Source of the DNA: an uncultured Desulfobacteraceae bacterium
GTDB lineage: Bacteria > Desulfobacterota > Desulfobacteria > Desulfobacterales > UBA2174
DNA length: 29,335 bases
Assembly (NCBI GenBank): GCA_937982505.1
Contig: CALJLV010000131.1
Location: forward strand, 1 to 29,335
Direction: 5' to 3'
Position 1 is the first letter of the stretch; the number at the start of each line of letters is the position of its first letter. The translations under genes and the position numbers were made by a program. The notes under the pieces are model-generated. The model was not told the origin of the DNA. It ran no database searches and was given only the letters and a program-made list of their open reading frames with translations. Positions 7,411-15,653 of the stretch are shown here, in pieces.

Positions 7411-7747
7411 AGACGATTCTCCCGTTGCGCTTCGCCTCGCGATAAATCAATCCGGGATGGTCACAGTGCTGCAACCATACGGATTCGGGCACAACGATGA
7501 TATCCATGGGCATCGAAATGCCTCGCAACGCCCTTCGGATGCGGACACTTTCCTTTCTTGGATTTCCGATATCATCACCGGAGATGATCAGAAAATCCAC
7601 ATCACTGTTGGCATGCAACTCGTCGCGCACGTAGGATCCAAAAAGGATGATCTTTTTGGGCCTGCCAACCTCGATGATTCTCTCGATGGCCATTTGCACT
7701 TTTTCCGGGTTGATCTCCCAGACGGGAGCCGTGGCCACTGCCTTCAT
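7400..7747 (-). CDS. MNT-family nucleotidyltransferase antitoxin
   Basis: This 115-residue protein is a minimal nucleotidyltransferase. It shows the signature GSYVRDELHANSDVDF: Gly-Ser for nucleotide binding and the Asp-x-Asp pair for metal. In the HEPN/MNT toxin-antitoxin family such proteins silence the HEPN RNase by adding nucleotides to it. Start ATG 7747 follows a G-rich ribosome site. The partner is truncated (7282-7410), so this gene is an orphan antitoxin, still intact and possibly active on another HEPN protein. It lies in the accessory block between csx20 and csx1. Confidence 0.85.
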   Translation of the reverse strand: MKAVATAPVWEINPEKVQMAIERIIEVGRPKKIILFGSYVRDELHANSDVDFLIISGDDIGNPRKESVRIRRALRGISMPMDIIVVPESVWLQHCDHPGLIYREAKRNGRIVYEA

Positions 7748-7881
7748 GCTAAACCCCCCTTGCTCAGCAGATCCAAAGTATTCCCCCGCATGATGGCATG
7801 TCTAACAGGGCTGTCAACGATTAAGCCTCATAACACCCGAAACGCCGGCACCAAGCCTGATGCCTTCGTAGAAAGTCCCGA

Positions 7882-7982
7882 ATTGTCATCCCGAGCGCAG
7901 CGAGGGATCTCTTTGTCAAACGAAATGTATCATAATAGCGGATGCTTGAGATTCCTCGTCGCAAGCTCCTCGGAATGACAAT
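7882..7982. repeat. Dispersed palindromic repeat (TCATTCCGAG type)
   Basis: The left arm, ATTGTCATCCCGAGCGCAGC through GGGATCT (7882-7910), is an imperfect inverse of the right arm (7948-7982), which ends CGGAATGACAAT. About 37 A/T-rich bases lie between them. Elements of this shape occur in many copies in Desulfobacterota and other genomes and are probably non-autonomous and mobile. It sits between the MNT gene and the csx20 relic. It can read as a weak peptide frame but is not a gene. Confidence 0.8.
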
Positions 7983-8013
7983 GGTTGTTTTCGGCTTTTT
8001 TACGACCAAATCA

Positions 8014-8070
8014 AGCCTGGCTTGAAGTAATGGCCATCATAATCCAGGTGGCACCGAAGTCGCCTTGGAC
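8014..8070 (-). pseudogene. Relic fragment of a csx20-like gene
   Basis: On the minus strand this reads VQGDFGATWIM, identical to residues in the middle of the intact Csx20 protein, followed after a one-base deletion by HYFKPGL where the intact gene has HAFKLGL. DNA identity to 8904-8961 is high across the core (about 27 of 31 bases by eye). It lies just past the higA stop, so two csx20-like segments flank the toxin-antitoxin pair. Confidence 0.75.
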
Positions 8071-8088
8071 AGGGTCCGGTTTCAGCGT

Positions 8089-8472
8089 TTATTCGTCCAC
8101 TGGTTGGTCCCCGTACCTTAAATACGCTTCTTTCACCTGGAGCACCTCGCTGAGGCGGGCCGCCATGGCATCGGAATAGCGGCGACGGCCTCTCTCGTAA
8201 TCGCTGACCATGTTCTGACGAATACCAAGTTTGGCGGCCAGCTGCCTCTGGGTCAAGCCGGCTTTCAATCGCGCGCCTGCCAGCAGGTGGCCGATGCGGT
8301 TCTTTTCCATCTCCGCATAATAGGCGGTATTCTCGATGGGTATGAGTTCATCGTCAGCGTCTTCCGAAAGCACGACGACCTCATACTTCTTTTCGATCCA
8401 GGCCAGCAACTCCTCGACCCCTTCGCCATCCAGGGAGAGCTTAATAGGGGGCTTTTTCACGAGAGCCAACAT
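8089..8472 (-). CDS. XRE-family antitoxin (HigA-like)
   Basis: This 127-residue protein has a central helix-turn-helix (residues 65-115) around LTQRQLAAKLGIRQNMVSDY, the pattern of Cro/XRE repressors. The N-terminal 50 residues are a separate small domain of acidic character. In HigBA-type modules it binds and neutralises the toxin and represses its own promoter. ATG 8472 has GAGGT seven bases upstream and is preferred over ATG 8490. The gene overlaps the toxin gene by 32 bases, with the toxin first, which is the usual HigBA order. Confidence 0.85.
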   Translation of the reverse strand: MLALVKKPPIKLSLDGEGVEELLAWIEKKYEVVVLSEDADDELIPIENTAYYAEMEKNRIGHLLAGARLKAGLTQRQLAAKLGIRQNMVSDYERGRRRYSDAMAARLSEVLQVKEAYLRYGDQPVDE

Positions 8473-8707
8473 AATACACCTCAATGACAATTTCGTTGCG
8501 CCGGCAGGTCCAGCAGGCCACGTAGCGATAGGTCAAATGGCAGTGGTAACAATCCTTGCCAAGGGAAGAAAAGTTCCGCCAACTTTTCTGGATCGGGCCA
8601 TCCGACGCAAGATCCGCTATCAGCAGAAACATTAGCTTCTGCACATCTGCGGGCAGCTTCTCAAGCGCACGGGCGACTTTCTTTTTGACCCGGACTTCAT
8701 ATCCCAT
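8441..8707 (-). CDS. RelE/HigB-like toxin (Gp49 family)
   Basis: This 88-residue basic protein belongs to the RelE/HigB superfamily, ribosome-dependent mRNA interferases. The C-terminal half CHLTYRYVACWTCRRNE then VYYVGSREKAPY is the typical core strand and tail of the family. It is the first gene of the pair and its expression would be restrained by the overlapping antitoxin. No strong ribosome site is seen before ATG 8707. The pair lies inside the csm locus, between csx20 and csx1, and probably arrived as an insertion. Confidence 0.85.
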   Translation of the reverse strand: MGYEVRVKKKVARALEKLPADVQKLMFLLIADLASDGPIQKSWRNFSSLGKDCYHCHLTYRYVACWTCRRNEIVIEVYYVGSREKAPY

Positions 8708-8788
8708 GACGGTAATAATATAACCTCACCGGGGGATCGCGGTCAATAGGCCATGCCTCCATCATTGCCACGGCTTCCCCAAATCGCT

Positions 8789-9169
8789 TCAAGCCCCATA
8801 GCGCCGGAACCGCCGGTGGCGGAAGGTGTGCACCAGTTGCACCGTCCCGTCGGCGGCGATGGTCTCCTCGGCCTGGCGTTCGGTGGTGGAATACACCGGC
8901 ACCAGGCCCAGCTTGAAGGCATGGTTCACCATGATCCAGGTGGCGCCGAAATCGCCTTGAATGAGCACAAAATCTTTCGCCCTCCCCTCGGCAGCCAGCC
9001 AGTCCTTGATCGGCGCCAAATAGCCGTCGATAGCTTCCAGATTCGCGGGTACTTGGCGCCATAATGCCTGCAGCTCAGGCGGCAGGCAGACGAACTCGGC
9101 AACCCCCAGCGATCGGTGCGCATCGTTCCGCTGCAGATCGGTGGGTTGGTGGTTGAAGAGGGCGAACAT
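8789..9169 (-). CDS. csx20: Probable CRISPR ring nuclease Csx20
   Basis: This protein of about 126 residues begins MFALFNHQPTDLQ and contains PPELQALW, VLIQGDFGATWIM, GLVPVYSTTER and the end HTFRHRRFRRYG. This pattern fits the small CARF-related Csx20 family, predicted and reported to degrade cyclic oligoadenylate and so switch off type III signalling. The frame is open to 9265. A TTG at about 9211 has AAGGAG upstream and is an alternative start, but ATG 9169 begins the first beta strand directly. It follows csm5 and would dampen the signal that activates Csx1. The family name comes from recalled motifs; Csx15/16 are the nearest alternatives. Confidence 0.7.
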   Translation of the reverse strand: MFALFNHQPTDLQRNDAHRSLGVAEFVCLPPELQALWRQVPANLEAIDGYLAPIKDWLAAEGRAKDFVLIQGDFGATWIMVNHAFKLGLVPVYSTTERQAEETIAADGTVQLVHTFRHRRFRRYGA

Positions 9170-9357
9170 GCGTTTTTGCAACGACCTGCACTGCTTGAGC
9201 GTTTCACTCAAACCCTCTTTCTCCTTCTTGGGTGGAAACCCTCGTTGGACTGAATTGCCAGCCACCCACTCATAAAAGCGCCCTCAGCGGGCACACGTTC
9301 CACCCCGAAAAATGGGCTGAAAAACCGCCGAGCTCGGCCCTTCCGGCCACCCATATC

Positions 9358-10791
9358 CTATTCCAGTAGTTGAATCGCTGCGATGGTTAGCTTGTTCCCT
9401 TCCTTGATCACTTCGACGTTGGACTTTACGGGCTTGCGCTTCTTTTTAGCCAGCAGTTTCTGCATCAGCTCTTCCGGAATCAGCTCAGGCTGCCTTGAGC
9501 TGGCACTCCTTCCTTCCCAGGTAACAGTGACTTCTTGGGTGTTCTTCGCATAGGTCAACACGGCACCTCTCCAAACTTCCCTCTCCGGCACTGGGGCCGG
9601 CTTAGTGACCTTGGGCTCCGTTCTCTGCTGTGGTTCGGGATCCGGGCTTGAATGGCCGACGGCGGGCCAGTGTGAAACAGGTGTCTTGGCCAAGCGTTGG
9701 ATCTCCTCCATGTCAAAGGGCCATTCCTGTATAGGGCGGCGTTGAGCAGGCAGGTCGCCGAATTCGATTTTTGCCCAACCAAATGGTACTAATCCTGCCG
9801 CCAACGTTCTTGTCTTGCCCCATGGCAGCGGTTTTCCATCTTTCCCTCGGCGCGTTTTGGGACGCCTCAAGCCGTCAAGGGTAACACATTCCACATGTGA
9901 AAAATGTCCGATGCGGACCAATGCCTCATTGGACTTCATCGCTGCGATGGACAGGCACAATGGAGCCATGGCGCGTTGAATGTCTGCCATAGTTTTAGAA
10001 GCATAGAACTTACTGTACTCTTCTTTGAACTTGGGCATGTAGAAAACGTTAAGAATGTCTACCAGCCTTTGCGCGTCGATCCTTTGGTTTTGGAGCATGA
10101 AGGGTTTGAGGGAAAGCGCCAAAGGATATACAACCGGGCTTCCATTCGGCCAAAGGCCGCAAACCGCTTCGTAGGCACCCTTCGGGGTGAGGTTAGCCTT
10201 GAAGGCATGTTCTGTGGCCTCAAAAACCGCCGTGGCCGAGGCTTCCAGCATCATGTCGGCAACCTTGAGGTGCTTCAAAACGTCTTTTGTGGGGGAACCG
10301 AAGATCTTGCTCTCGTATTTGCGACGGAAGTCATCCCCTGGACTCACTCCGGCACTACGGGCGGCACTACTGGCAAGGGCCGTGCGAATGGCACCCTTTA
10401 TGGAACTGCCCGGAATGAATGCGCGACGGCTGATTTCACTGCGCACCATAAAATTGATCAAGGCTTGCTGTTGGACTGACCTTCCCGACAACGCGTTGCG
10501 GTAGTTCTTTTGCACGCTGGGGCTGAAAACCATAAGCCTGTCCATGACCACATCGCTATTAGGCTCTACATTGGCGGAGATATAGGCCCTTAGAGCGGCA
10601 TGGTCCTCAGTATCCATTTTGGCCATGAGGTCCACCCGGTCTGCATGGGATTCGGCCCAACGTAGAATATCCAATAGCAAGAGATGGCCATCCTCTATCG
10701 TATATGAGAAGGGATCTAATTCCTGACCCGTCCCCACATGGATTGGCGATAGTAAATGCAGCCGTGTATTGGGCATTGCGTTAGTGGACAT
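9358..10791 (-). CDS. csm5: Csm5, type III-A effector subunit
   Basis: This 477-residue RAMP protein of the Cas7 family caps the Csm effector backbone at the crRNA 3' side. It shows LLSPIHVGTGQELDP near the start and the RAMP glycine motif IPGSSIKGAIRTAL near residue 125. It is longer than most Csm5 proteins: after a Pro/Glu-rich linker (about residues 355-390) there is an extra C-terminal domain of roughly 80 residues, rich in Lys and Trp. ATG 10791 follows a GGAGG site and overlaps the end of csm4 by 11 bases, so the genes are coupled. Confidence 0.92.
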   Translation of the reverse strand: MSTNAMPNTRLHLLSPIHVGTGQELDPFSYTIEDGHLLLLDILRWAESHADRVDLMAKMDTEDHAALRAYISANVEPNSDVVMDRLMVFSPSVQKNYRNALSGRSVQQQALINFMVRSEISRRAFIPGSSIKGAIRTALASSAARSAGVSPGDDFRRKYESKIFGSPTKDVLKHLKVADMMLEASATAVFEATEHAFKANLTPKGAYEAVCGLWPNGSPVVYPLALSLKPFMLQNQRIDAQRLVDILNVFYMPKFKEEYSKFYASKTMADIQRAMAPLCLSIAAMKSNEALVRIGHFSHVECVTLDGLRRPKTRRGKDGKPLPWGKTRTLAAGLVPFGWAKIEFGDLPAQRRPIQEWPFDMEEIQRLAKTPVSHWPAVGHSSPDPEPQQRTEPKVTKPAPVPEREVWRGAVLTYAKNTQEVTVTWEGRSASSRQPELIPEELMQKLLAKKKRKPVKSNVEVIKEGNKLTIAAIQLLE

Positions 10792-11833
10792 ATCTTTCCA
10801 CCTCCTTCACGATAAGGGGAACCGTGACGGGAATACCGCAATGGCGGATGCGTGCATCCGAGTGGACGTCCGCAAGCAAGGAGGCCTTATCCAGGGGTTT
10901 CAAGGTAAAGAAAACGCCCCCCGGCTGGATCATCAAAAGCGGCTTTTTGAACGGGCGCGGGTTTCCCCCTTCCGGTCCACAGACGGCGAAGGTGCCGCCC
11001 AGCTTGCCGAACTTGGTACACAGGTCGTAGCGTGCCGGAAGGGCTCCCATCCCATCGAAGGCCGTCAGTGAAAGTGCTAATTGGGCGTTGGCTCCTGGTG
11101 TGTCGAAGAGGGTTTCATCGAAGGCTGTGTCGCGAACGATCGACAGGGCCCCCATGCCGATGCTCTTGTCTTTGCCGAAACCATTTTGTGGAAGATAGTT
11201 GCACAGAAACCATTCGACGTCATCGACCAGATCGGCCTCGTTGACGGCGACATATAAATCCAGTTGGGCACCGTCGGTAAACCACTGCTTTTCTCGAACA
11301 AAAAGCCCCCCGCTTTCCTCTGTCACCTGGCCGCTGGCCCGGCTTATGGTGTTGGAAGTTTCCACTGTGTTGATGGTCTGGGGGATTTCCTCCATTGGCT
11401 CCTGGCGATTGGCAAGTCGCTCCAGGAAACCGAGTTCCGAGTAGCCGTCTTTTAGCGCAAGCCAATCTTCAAGGCTGATCAGCCGTCGCCGTCGCCAGGC
11501 CTTCAGTATCGTCCAGCCGTTCAAGAGAAGCTGTTTCTCCGAAGCATTGTCCTTGTTCCCCATAGTCCCTCGGAGGAAGTAGTTTTCCACAAGTTCCCGC
11601 CGCTCGCCTTCAGTTGGCGGAGGCAGTACCGGCCTGGGTAGGTGTTCTGCAGGAAAAGCCGAAGAAAAGAGAACCGGGGCCTTGCTCTCTCCATCGAAGG
11701 ATGCCAAAAAAGCCTCCAGGTGTGCCGCGCCTCGCCTTTGCTCCAGTGCCCAGCAAAAGTGTCCGAAAATGGTGTCGGACATCATGGGCGTCATCAGGGG
11801 TGAGATCGGAGTGATACGATATCTTGCCAACAT
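10781..11833 (-). CDS. csm4: Csm4, type III-A effector subunit (Cas5 group)
   Basis: This 350-residue RAMP protein binds the 5' tag of the crRNA and contacts Cas10 at the base of the complex. It begins MLARYRITPISPLMTPMMSD and continues TIFGHFCWAL, the opening conserved in Csm4 (normally 'SD.lFG.i...'). A glycine-rich stretch near residue 210-225 reads NGFGKDKSIGMGAL, the RAMP loop. Start ATG 11833 has GGGAGGA upstream. It follows csm3 by 17 bases and overlaps csm5, so it is in the middle of the csm operon. Confidence 0.93.
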   Translation of the reverse strand: MLARYRITPISPLMTPMMSDTIFGHFCWALEQRRGAAHLEAFLASFDGESKAPVLFSSAFPAEHLPRPVLPPPTEGERRELVENYFLRGTMGNKDNASEKQLLLNGWTILKAWRRRRLISLEDWLALKDGYSELGFLERLANRQEPMEEIPQTINTVETSNTISRASGQVTEESGGLFVREKQWFTDGAQLDLYVAVNEADLVDDVEWFLCNYLPQNGFGKDKSIGMGALSIVRDTAFDETLFDTPGANAQLALSLTAFDGMGALPARYDLCTKFGKLGGTFAVCGPEGGNPRPFKKPLLMIQPGGVFFTLKPLDKASLLADVHSDARIRHCGIPVTVPLIVKEVERYVH

Positions 11834-11850
11834 CGGCTTCCTCCCAAATG

Positions 11851-12537
11851 CTAGGAAAGGCTCACCCGCGCCAGGAAATCGGCCTGTTGCGGTTCACCGT
11901 CGATGGACACTTCGCAAAAGCGCACCTGGCCGCAGCCACGGGAGCCGCAGCCGCCGAGGGCATCGAGTTCGAGCATTTTCATGGCCTGAAGGACCGCGTT
12001 GAAGTACTGCGGTGGGTCGCCCTCGAACTCCTTGAAAGAAATGCTGAAATCGAACTCCACACCGGCCGGCACACGTTCGAGGGGCCTCGGGTTTTCGGCG
12101 GTGCCGGTGATTCGGTTGATGGAATTCTCGTACTTGACCTCCATCGGCAGCTCACCTTTGCGAAACAGTTCGGCCCACTTTTCTGACAAGCGAGCATCGC
12201 GCACCACGACCCGCGTCGGACCTATGTCTTCCGGGCGACTGGCCGCTGATGTGCCGAAGACGGCGCACACCACGCATTCCCTCCGGCCGCAATTGCAAGG
12301 CTTGCCTTTGTCGCGGCCATCCTGGACATAGCGCCCGTCCTTGATCTCGATCAGCGAGCGGAGCTTGCCCTTCAGCGACGACCCCGGGATGTAGGGCGCG
12401 TTGCTGCCGGGAAGCGGGTCTTTGATGATGGGGTTATCCAGGCCGCCGATCTCTATGTTCTCCTTCGAGGCGCCGATGTGCAGCCCGGTAAGGACTTGAA
12501 TCTTGCCGGTAACGGTACGAATGCGGTTCAGCTTCAT
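11851..12537 (-). CDS. csm3: Csm3, backbone subunit and target-RNA nuclease
   Basis: This 228-residue Cas7-family protein forms the helical filament along the crRNA and cuts the bound target RNA at six-base intervals. The catalytic aspartate is present: Asp34 in EIGGLDNPIIKDP corresponds to Asp33 of the streptococcal enzyme. The RAMP motif IPGSSLKGKLRSL and a cysteine cluster (CNCGRRECVVC, residues 80-92) follow, then GGCGSRGCGQVRF. Both start (GGAGG before ATG 12537) and length are normal. It is 11 bases downstream of csm2. Confidence 0.95.
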   Translation of the reverse strand: MKLNRIRTVTGKIQVLTGLHIGASKENIEIGGLDNPIIKDPLPGSNAPYIPGSSLKGKLRSLIEIKDGRYVQDGRDKGKPCNCGRRECVVCAVFGTSAASRPEDIGPTRVVVRDARLSEKWAELFRKGELPMEVKYENSINRITGTAENPRPLERVPAGVEFDFSISFKEFEGDPPQYFNAVLQAMKMLELDALGGCGSRGCGQVRFCEVSIDGEPQQADFLARVSLS

Positions 12538-12548
12538 CGTAATCCTCC

Positions 12549-12965
12549 TTAGTTGTTCGATACGCCCTCGATCCCGTAGAAGAACCCGACGATGGCCTCG
12601 AAGTGGAGCATGAAGGCCTTAAAATCATCGTGGGTGTTGATGCGGTCAACGTTTTCCACCAGAAACTGCTTGAACTTTTCCGGAATTTTACGGTTGCCCG
12701 GATTGGCGGCATAGGCGGCCCGCGACTTGACCATCTTGATCAAGGGCAGTACTTTTTTGAATCCCTGAGCGTTGACGCGCTTCTCAAGCTGCCGGAACTC
12801 TCCAAAAAAGCGACGGAGTTGGGCTGCGGAAAGAGAGTCGCGGCCCGGAAGCGTCTTATTGGTTCTGGGGTGCTGGTAAAAAGTAACAAAGCTCTTGGCC
12901 AGACGCTCGGCCTCTGTATCCAACAATTCTTCGCGGATATTGCCATTGTCGTCGTAGAAATCCAT
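12549..12965 (-). CDS. csm2: Csm2, small subunit (Cas11)
   Basis: This 138-residue all-helical protein is the small subunit lining the inner face of the Csm complex, where it contacts target RNA. The order of helices and the end KAFMLHFEAIVGFFYG match Csm2, and the basic segment KKVLPLIKMVKSRAAYAA would face nucleic acid. ATG 12965 is preceded by GGGAGGA. It lies 19 bases after cas10 and 11 before csm3, fully in the operon. Confidence 0.92.
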   Translation of the reverse strand: MDFYDDNGNIREELLDTEAERLAKSFVTFYQHPRTNKTLPGRDSLSAAQLRRFFGEFRQLEKRVNAQGFKKVLPLIKMVKSRAAYAANPGNRKIPEKFKQFLVENVDRINTHDDFKAFMLHFEAIVGFFYGIEGVSNN

Positions 12966-12984
12966 AGCTCCGTCCTCCCTCGTT

Positions 12985-15483
12985 TCAGGTGCCTTTCCTG
13001 TTCAAGTTCAGGGCATAAAAAAGCGGGATATCCAAGTGGGCCAGCATTTTTCGCTCTTTCTGCCCGACGGCGAACAACCGGTAAAGCAATTCGAGCTCTT
13101 CCTTGTTGTCTGCGCGCTCATGACGGATGTTGCGACCGATGTCATAGTGAGCCAGCGAAAGATAGCGGCCTGCAGCGATGTCAAGACCTTCCGTGAACCG
13201 GCAGTACATGCGGTGGTATTGCAGCAGCCGGAACAAAAAACCGGTGCTGAAGCGGGTCCGCTCATGCTCTGCGACGGCAAGATCGAAGCGATAACCAAGA
13301 TCGACCAGGGCCGGTAGGTCCTCCCACCTGACGGCCGAACCCAGCAGCACCACGGTATTCTTGACGATGCCATCGTCCTTGTGGGCCTTGGCCCTGTCCA
13401 ACGCGTGCTCGGCAAGCTGGGCCGCCTTGGCGGTCGGCAGCCGCGGTTTTGCCACCACAATACCGCAAGACAAAGTGATGTCCGGGTTGCCGGCGCAGAA
13501 CTCCTCGAAGCGATGTCGTACTTCTATGGCGCAATCGATGGTCTGCCGCCATGGACCTACCAGAAAAAGATCGTCCCCACCGGCAAAAACGACATAGATA
13601 TCCGGGTATTGGGCTTTGAGCAGCGCCACAAGGTAGTCGGTGAAGAAGAGATTCAACATGCGCGACAAGGCCGCCATGCGCGCGATGGAGAGCTTGTTTC
13701 CGAGCCCCAGATGAAAGAGCAGCCCCAGGTTGTCCACGTCCGCCTTCAGGAAGGCCAAGAGTGGGCGTCCGACGAGTCGCCCATCCCGGTCGATCTTGCG
13801 CGCCTTTTCGGCAATCATTCCGAAAGTCTTGGCCGGTGGACGCTTTCCGCCGGATAGATCACGGCTCAAGTCTTCGAAGCCTTCATGGCTTTGGTAGAGC
13901 CTGAACCAGCGCTCGTCGGCCAGTTCTTCAGCTGTCATTTCCGGTAGGTGCATGGCTAGGCGAATCCTGGCGTAGGGCAACTCGTCGTTCAACGACTCAA
14001 TGTATGCCCCAGGTTCAAGCCGTGAAGGAGGTGTTTGGGTAAGAGATAGAAATAGACCACCAAACAACGGAATACGTCCCTCCTTGGCGTAGACAAGGCA
14101 TGTGGAGCGCGGCAGCCGGGTCCCCAGATAGAGGATCTGCTCGCAACAGCGGCTGCAGATTCCTATTTGAGCTGACTCTTCCTGCGCGTAGCGCTCGCTC
14201 GCGCGTTCGTCCGCTGCGTTGACCTCACAGAGGCTGCAGTTGCCTCCTTCGAACTCGTTGTACTCGTGGTCCACCACAGGCCCCTGGACTGCGAGGCTCA
14301 GCCCGAGTTTGCGCAGCTTGGCATCTTCCAGAGCGGCGTTAACTGCGTCCAACCGCTCCTGGAAGCGTTGCAACTGAAAATCGCGATGAGTCAAAAGGGT
14401 TCGCCAGGTGAGGCTGAGTGTCAGAAGCCCTTTAAACTCTCTGTGAAACCAGCTGTGGATCTCCTCCTCCAGTGTTTTCAGCGAAGCGGTCACCTTCTCG
14501 GTGTTGGGCAAGAGCAGTATAAACTTGCCCCCCGCGTCAACCAGCCGGCAGACCGGATAAAGGTTGCATTTTTCCTCTATTGTCAATTGGACCGACCGGG
14601 TCAGCGCCTGCAGATAGAATGAGCGCGCCCGGAAAATCTTGGTCACGCCCTTTCGGTTGCTGCCGCGAATCTCGAAGATATACCGTTGGATTCCTGAAAG
14701 GTCGGCAGCCAGCAACAGAAACTTCGGGGTTCTGTCCTCCCAGTTGGGCACGGAGCCCTGTTCGCGGTGAAACAGGTAGAGTGCCTGGGCGATGGCTGCG
14801 CTAGTGTAACTATGGTCGAACAGGGACACGTCCGGTAGGGTGCCATAGGTTGACGAGGGGACGCACCAAGTGAACTTTTCCAGAAGGCTGGTCAGCGATC
14901 CCAGGTAAGTCGAAAACCCGGCGGTCAACGGCAAGCTGTCCAGCATGGCGGCTAACCGCTCGTAAAGATCGCCGTATTTTTCAGCCTTGCCCTGGGGCTT
15001 GCCGTGCATAGGGAAGATGTTTGCCGCACCGGCCTCCATTGGTTCCAACTCATAAAAGCGGCTGCCTGGAGCTGTGTAGACATGCCTGGCCAGTTCTATC
15101 TGGTCGAAGACCGACACCAACCGGCTTTCGCGAAAGCCCGGCGTATCCTCGTCCGCTTCGCAGGTCACCCGGTCTGCACCGGCACTCAACCGGTCGGCAA
15201 CCATGACCGCCATTTCGTTGAGCGAAGACTCGTCAGGGCGATGATGGGCGGCGGCAATCCGGGCCAGTCGACTTCGGCTGGTTTCGAAACCTTCCGGCAA
15301 GGGGAGATCGGTTTCGATGAAGTGGTCCGTGTAAAGGGCGTGCCAATGGCTGCGCCGGCCCTTGAAGCTGGGCAGGAGCGTGTCCTCCAGGTTTCTGGAA
15401 AACGTCCTGCCCGCCCGCTGCGCCAGCTTGCCGATGTCGTGCAGCAAGGCTCCGAGTACAACCAGTTCATGTTCCGTTTTCAT
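12985..15483 (-). CDS. cas10: Cas10/Csm1, HD nuclease and cyclic oligoadenylate synthase
   Basis: This 832-residue protein is the large subunit of the type III-A complex. The N-terminal HD domain is intact (LLHDIGKL, His15-Asp16), with a second histidine pair near IAAAHHRPDES, so single-stranded DNA cleavage is expected. A zinc-binding region has CSLC (416-419) and CSRCC (443-447). The second Palm domain carries GGDD (635-638) in VVFAGGDDLFLVGP, with KADVDNLG upstream, so ATP would be converted to cyclic oligoadenylate when target RNA is bound. The frame opens at 15573, but ATG 15483 has AAAGGT upstream and starts right before the HD domain. It lies 170 bases after cas6, a gap with no feature I can identify. 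Confidence 0.97.
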   Translation of the reverse strand: MKTEHELVVLGALLHDIGKLAQRAGRTFSRNLEDTLLPSFKGRRSHWHALYTDHFIETDLPLPEGFETSRSRLARIAAAHHRPDESSLNEMAVMVADRLSAGADRVTCEADEDTPGFRESRLVSVFDQIELARHVYTAPGSRFYELEPMEAGAANIFPMHGKPQGKAEKYGDLYERLAAMLDSLPLTAGFSTYLGSLTSLLEKFTWCVPSSTYGTLPDVSLFDHSYTSAAIAQALYLFHREQGSVPNWEDRTPKFLLLAADLSGIQRYIFEIRGSNRKGVTKIFRARSFYLQALTRSVQLTIEEKCNLYPVCRLVDAGGKFILLLPNTEKVTASLKTLEEEIHSWFHREFKGLLTLSLTWRTLLTHRDFQLQRFQERLDAVNAALEDAKLRKLGLSLAVQGPVVDHEYNEFEGGNCSLCEVNAADERASERYAQEESAQIGICSRCCEQILYLGTRLPRSTCLVYAKEGRIPLFGGLFLSLTQTPPSRLEPGAYIESLNDELPYARIRLAMHLPEMTAEELADERWFRLYQSHEGFEDLSRDLSGGKRPPAKTFGMIAEKARKIDRDGRLVGRPLLAFLKADVDNLGLLFHLGLGNKLSIARMAALSRMLNLFFTDYLVALLKAQYPDIYVVFAGGDDLFLVGPWRQTIDCAIEVRHRFEEFCAGNPDITLSCGIVVAKPRLPTAKAAQLAEHALDRAKAHKDDGIVKNTVVLLGSAVRWEDLPALVDLGYRFDLAVAEHERTRFSTGFLFRLLQYHRMYCRFTEGLDIAAGRYLSLAHYDIGRNIRHERADNKEELELLYRLFAVGQKERKMLAHLDIPLFYALNLNRKGT

Positions 15484-15653
15484 GGGATACCTTTCGATGG
15501 CCTTTGATGAATAGCAATTGGGAGCTTGCATTGTACTTTTTCGGCGGCGTGATGCTTTGCCCGATGGCTTCATCGCTGGCTACAGCCGAAAACGCCTTCA
15601 CGGGCACTCTACGAACGGAATCCAGCCCAAAGATCCCACAAAGACAGCCTGGT

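Noticed and set aside
8697..9062. 121-residue minus-strand frame overlapping csx20
   Set aside because: It is a different frame of the same DNA, Arg/Gly/His-rich, with no start signal.
9208..9354. 48-codon minus-strand frame between csm5 and csx20
   Set aside because: Basic, low-complexity sequence without recognisable family or strong ribosome site; probably spacer, although it abuts the csm5 stop.
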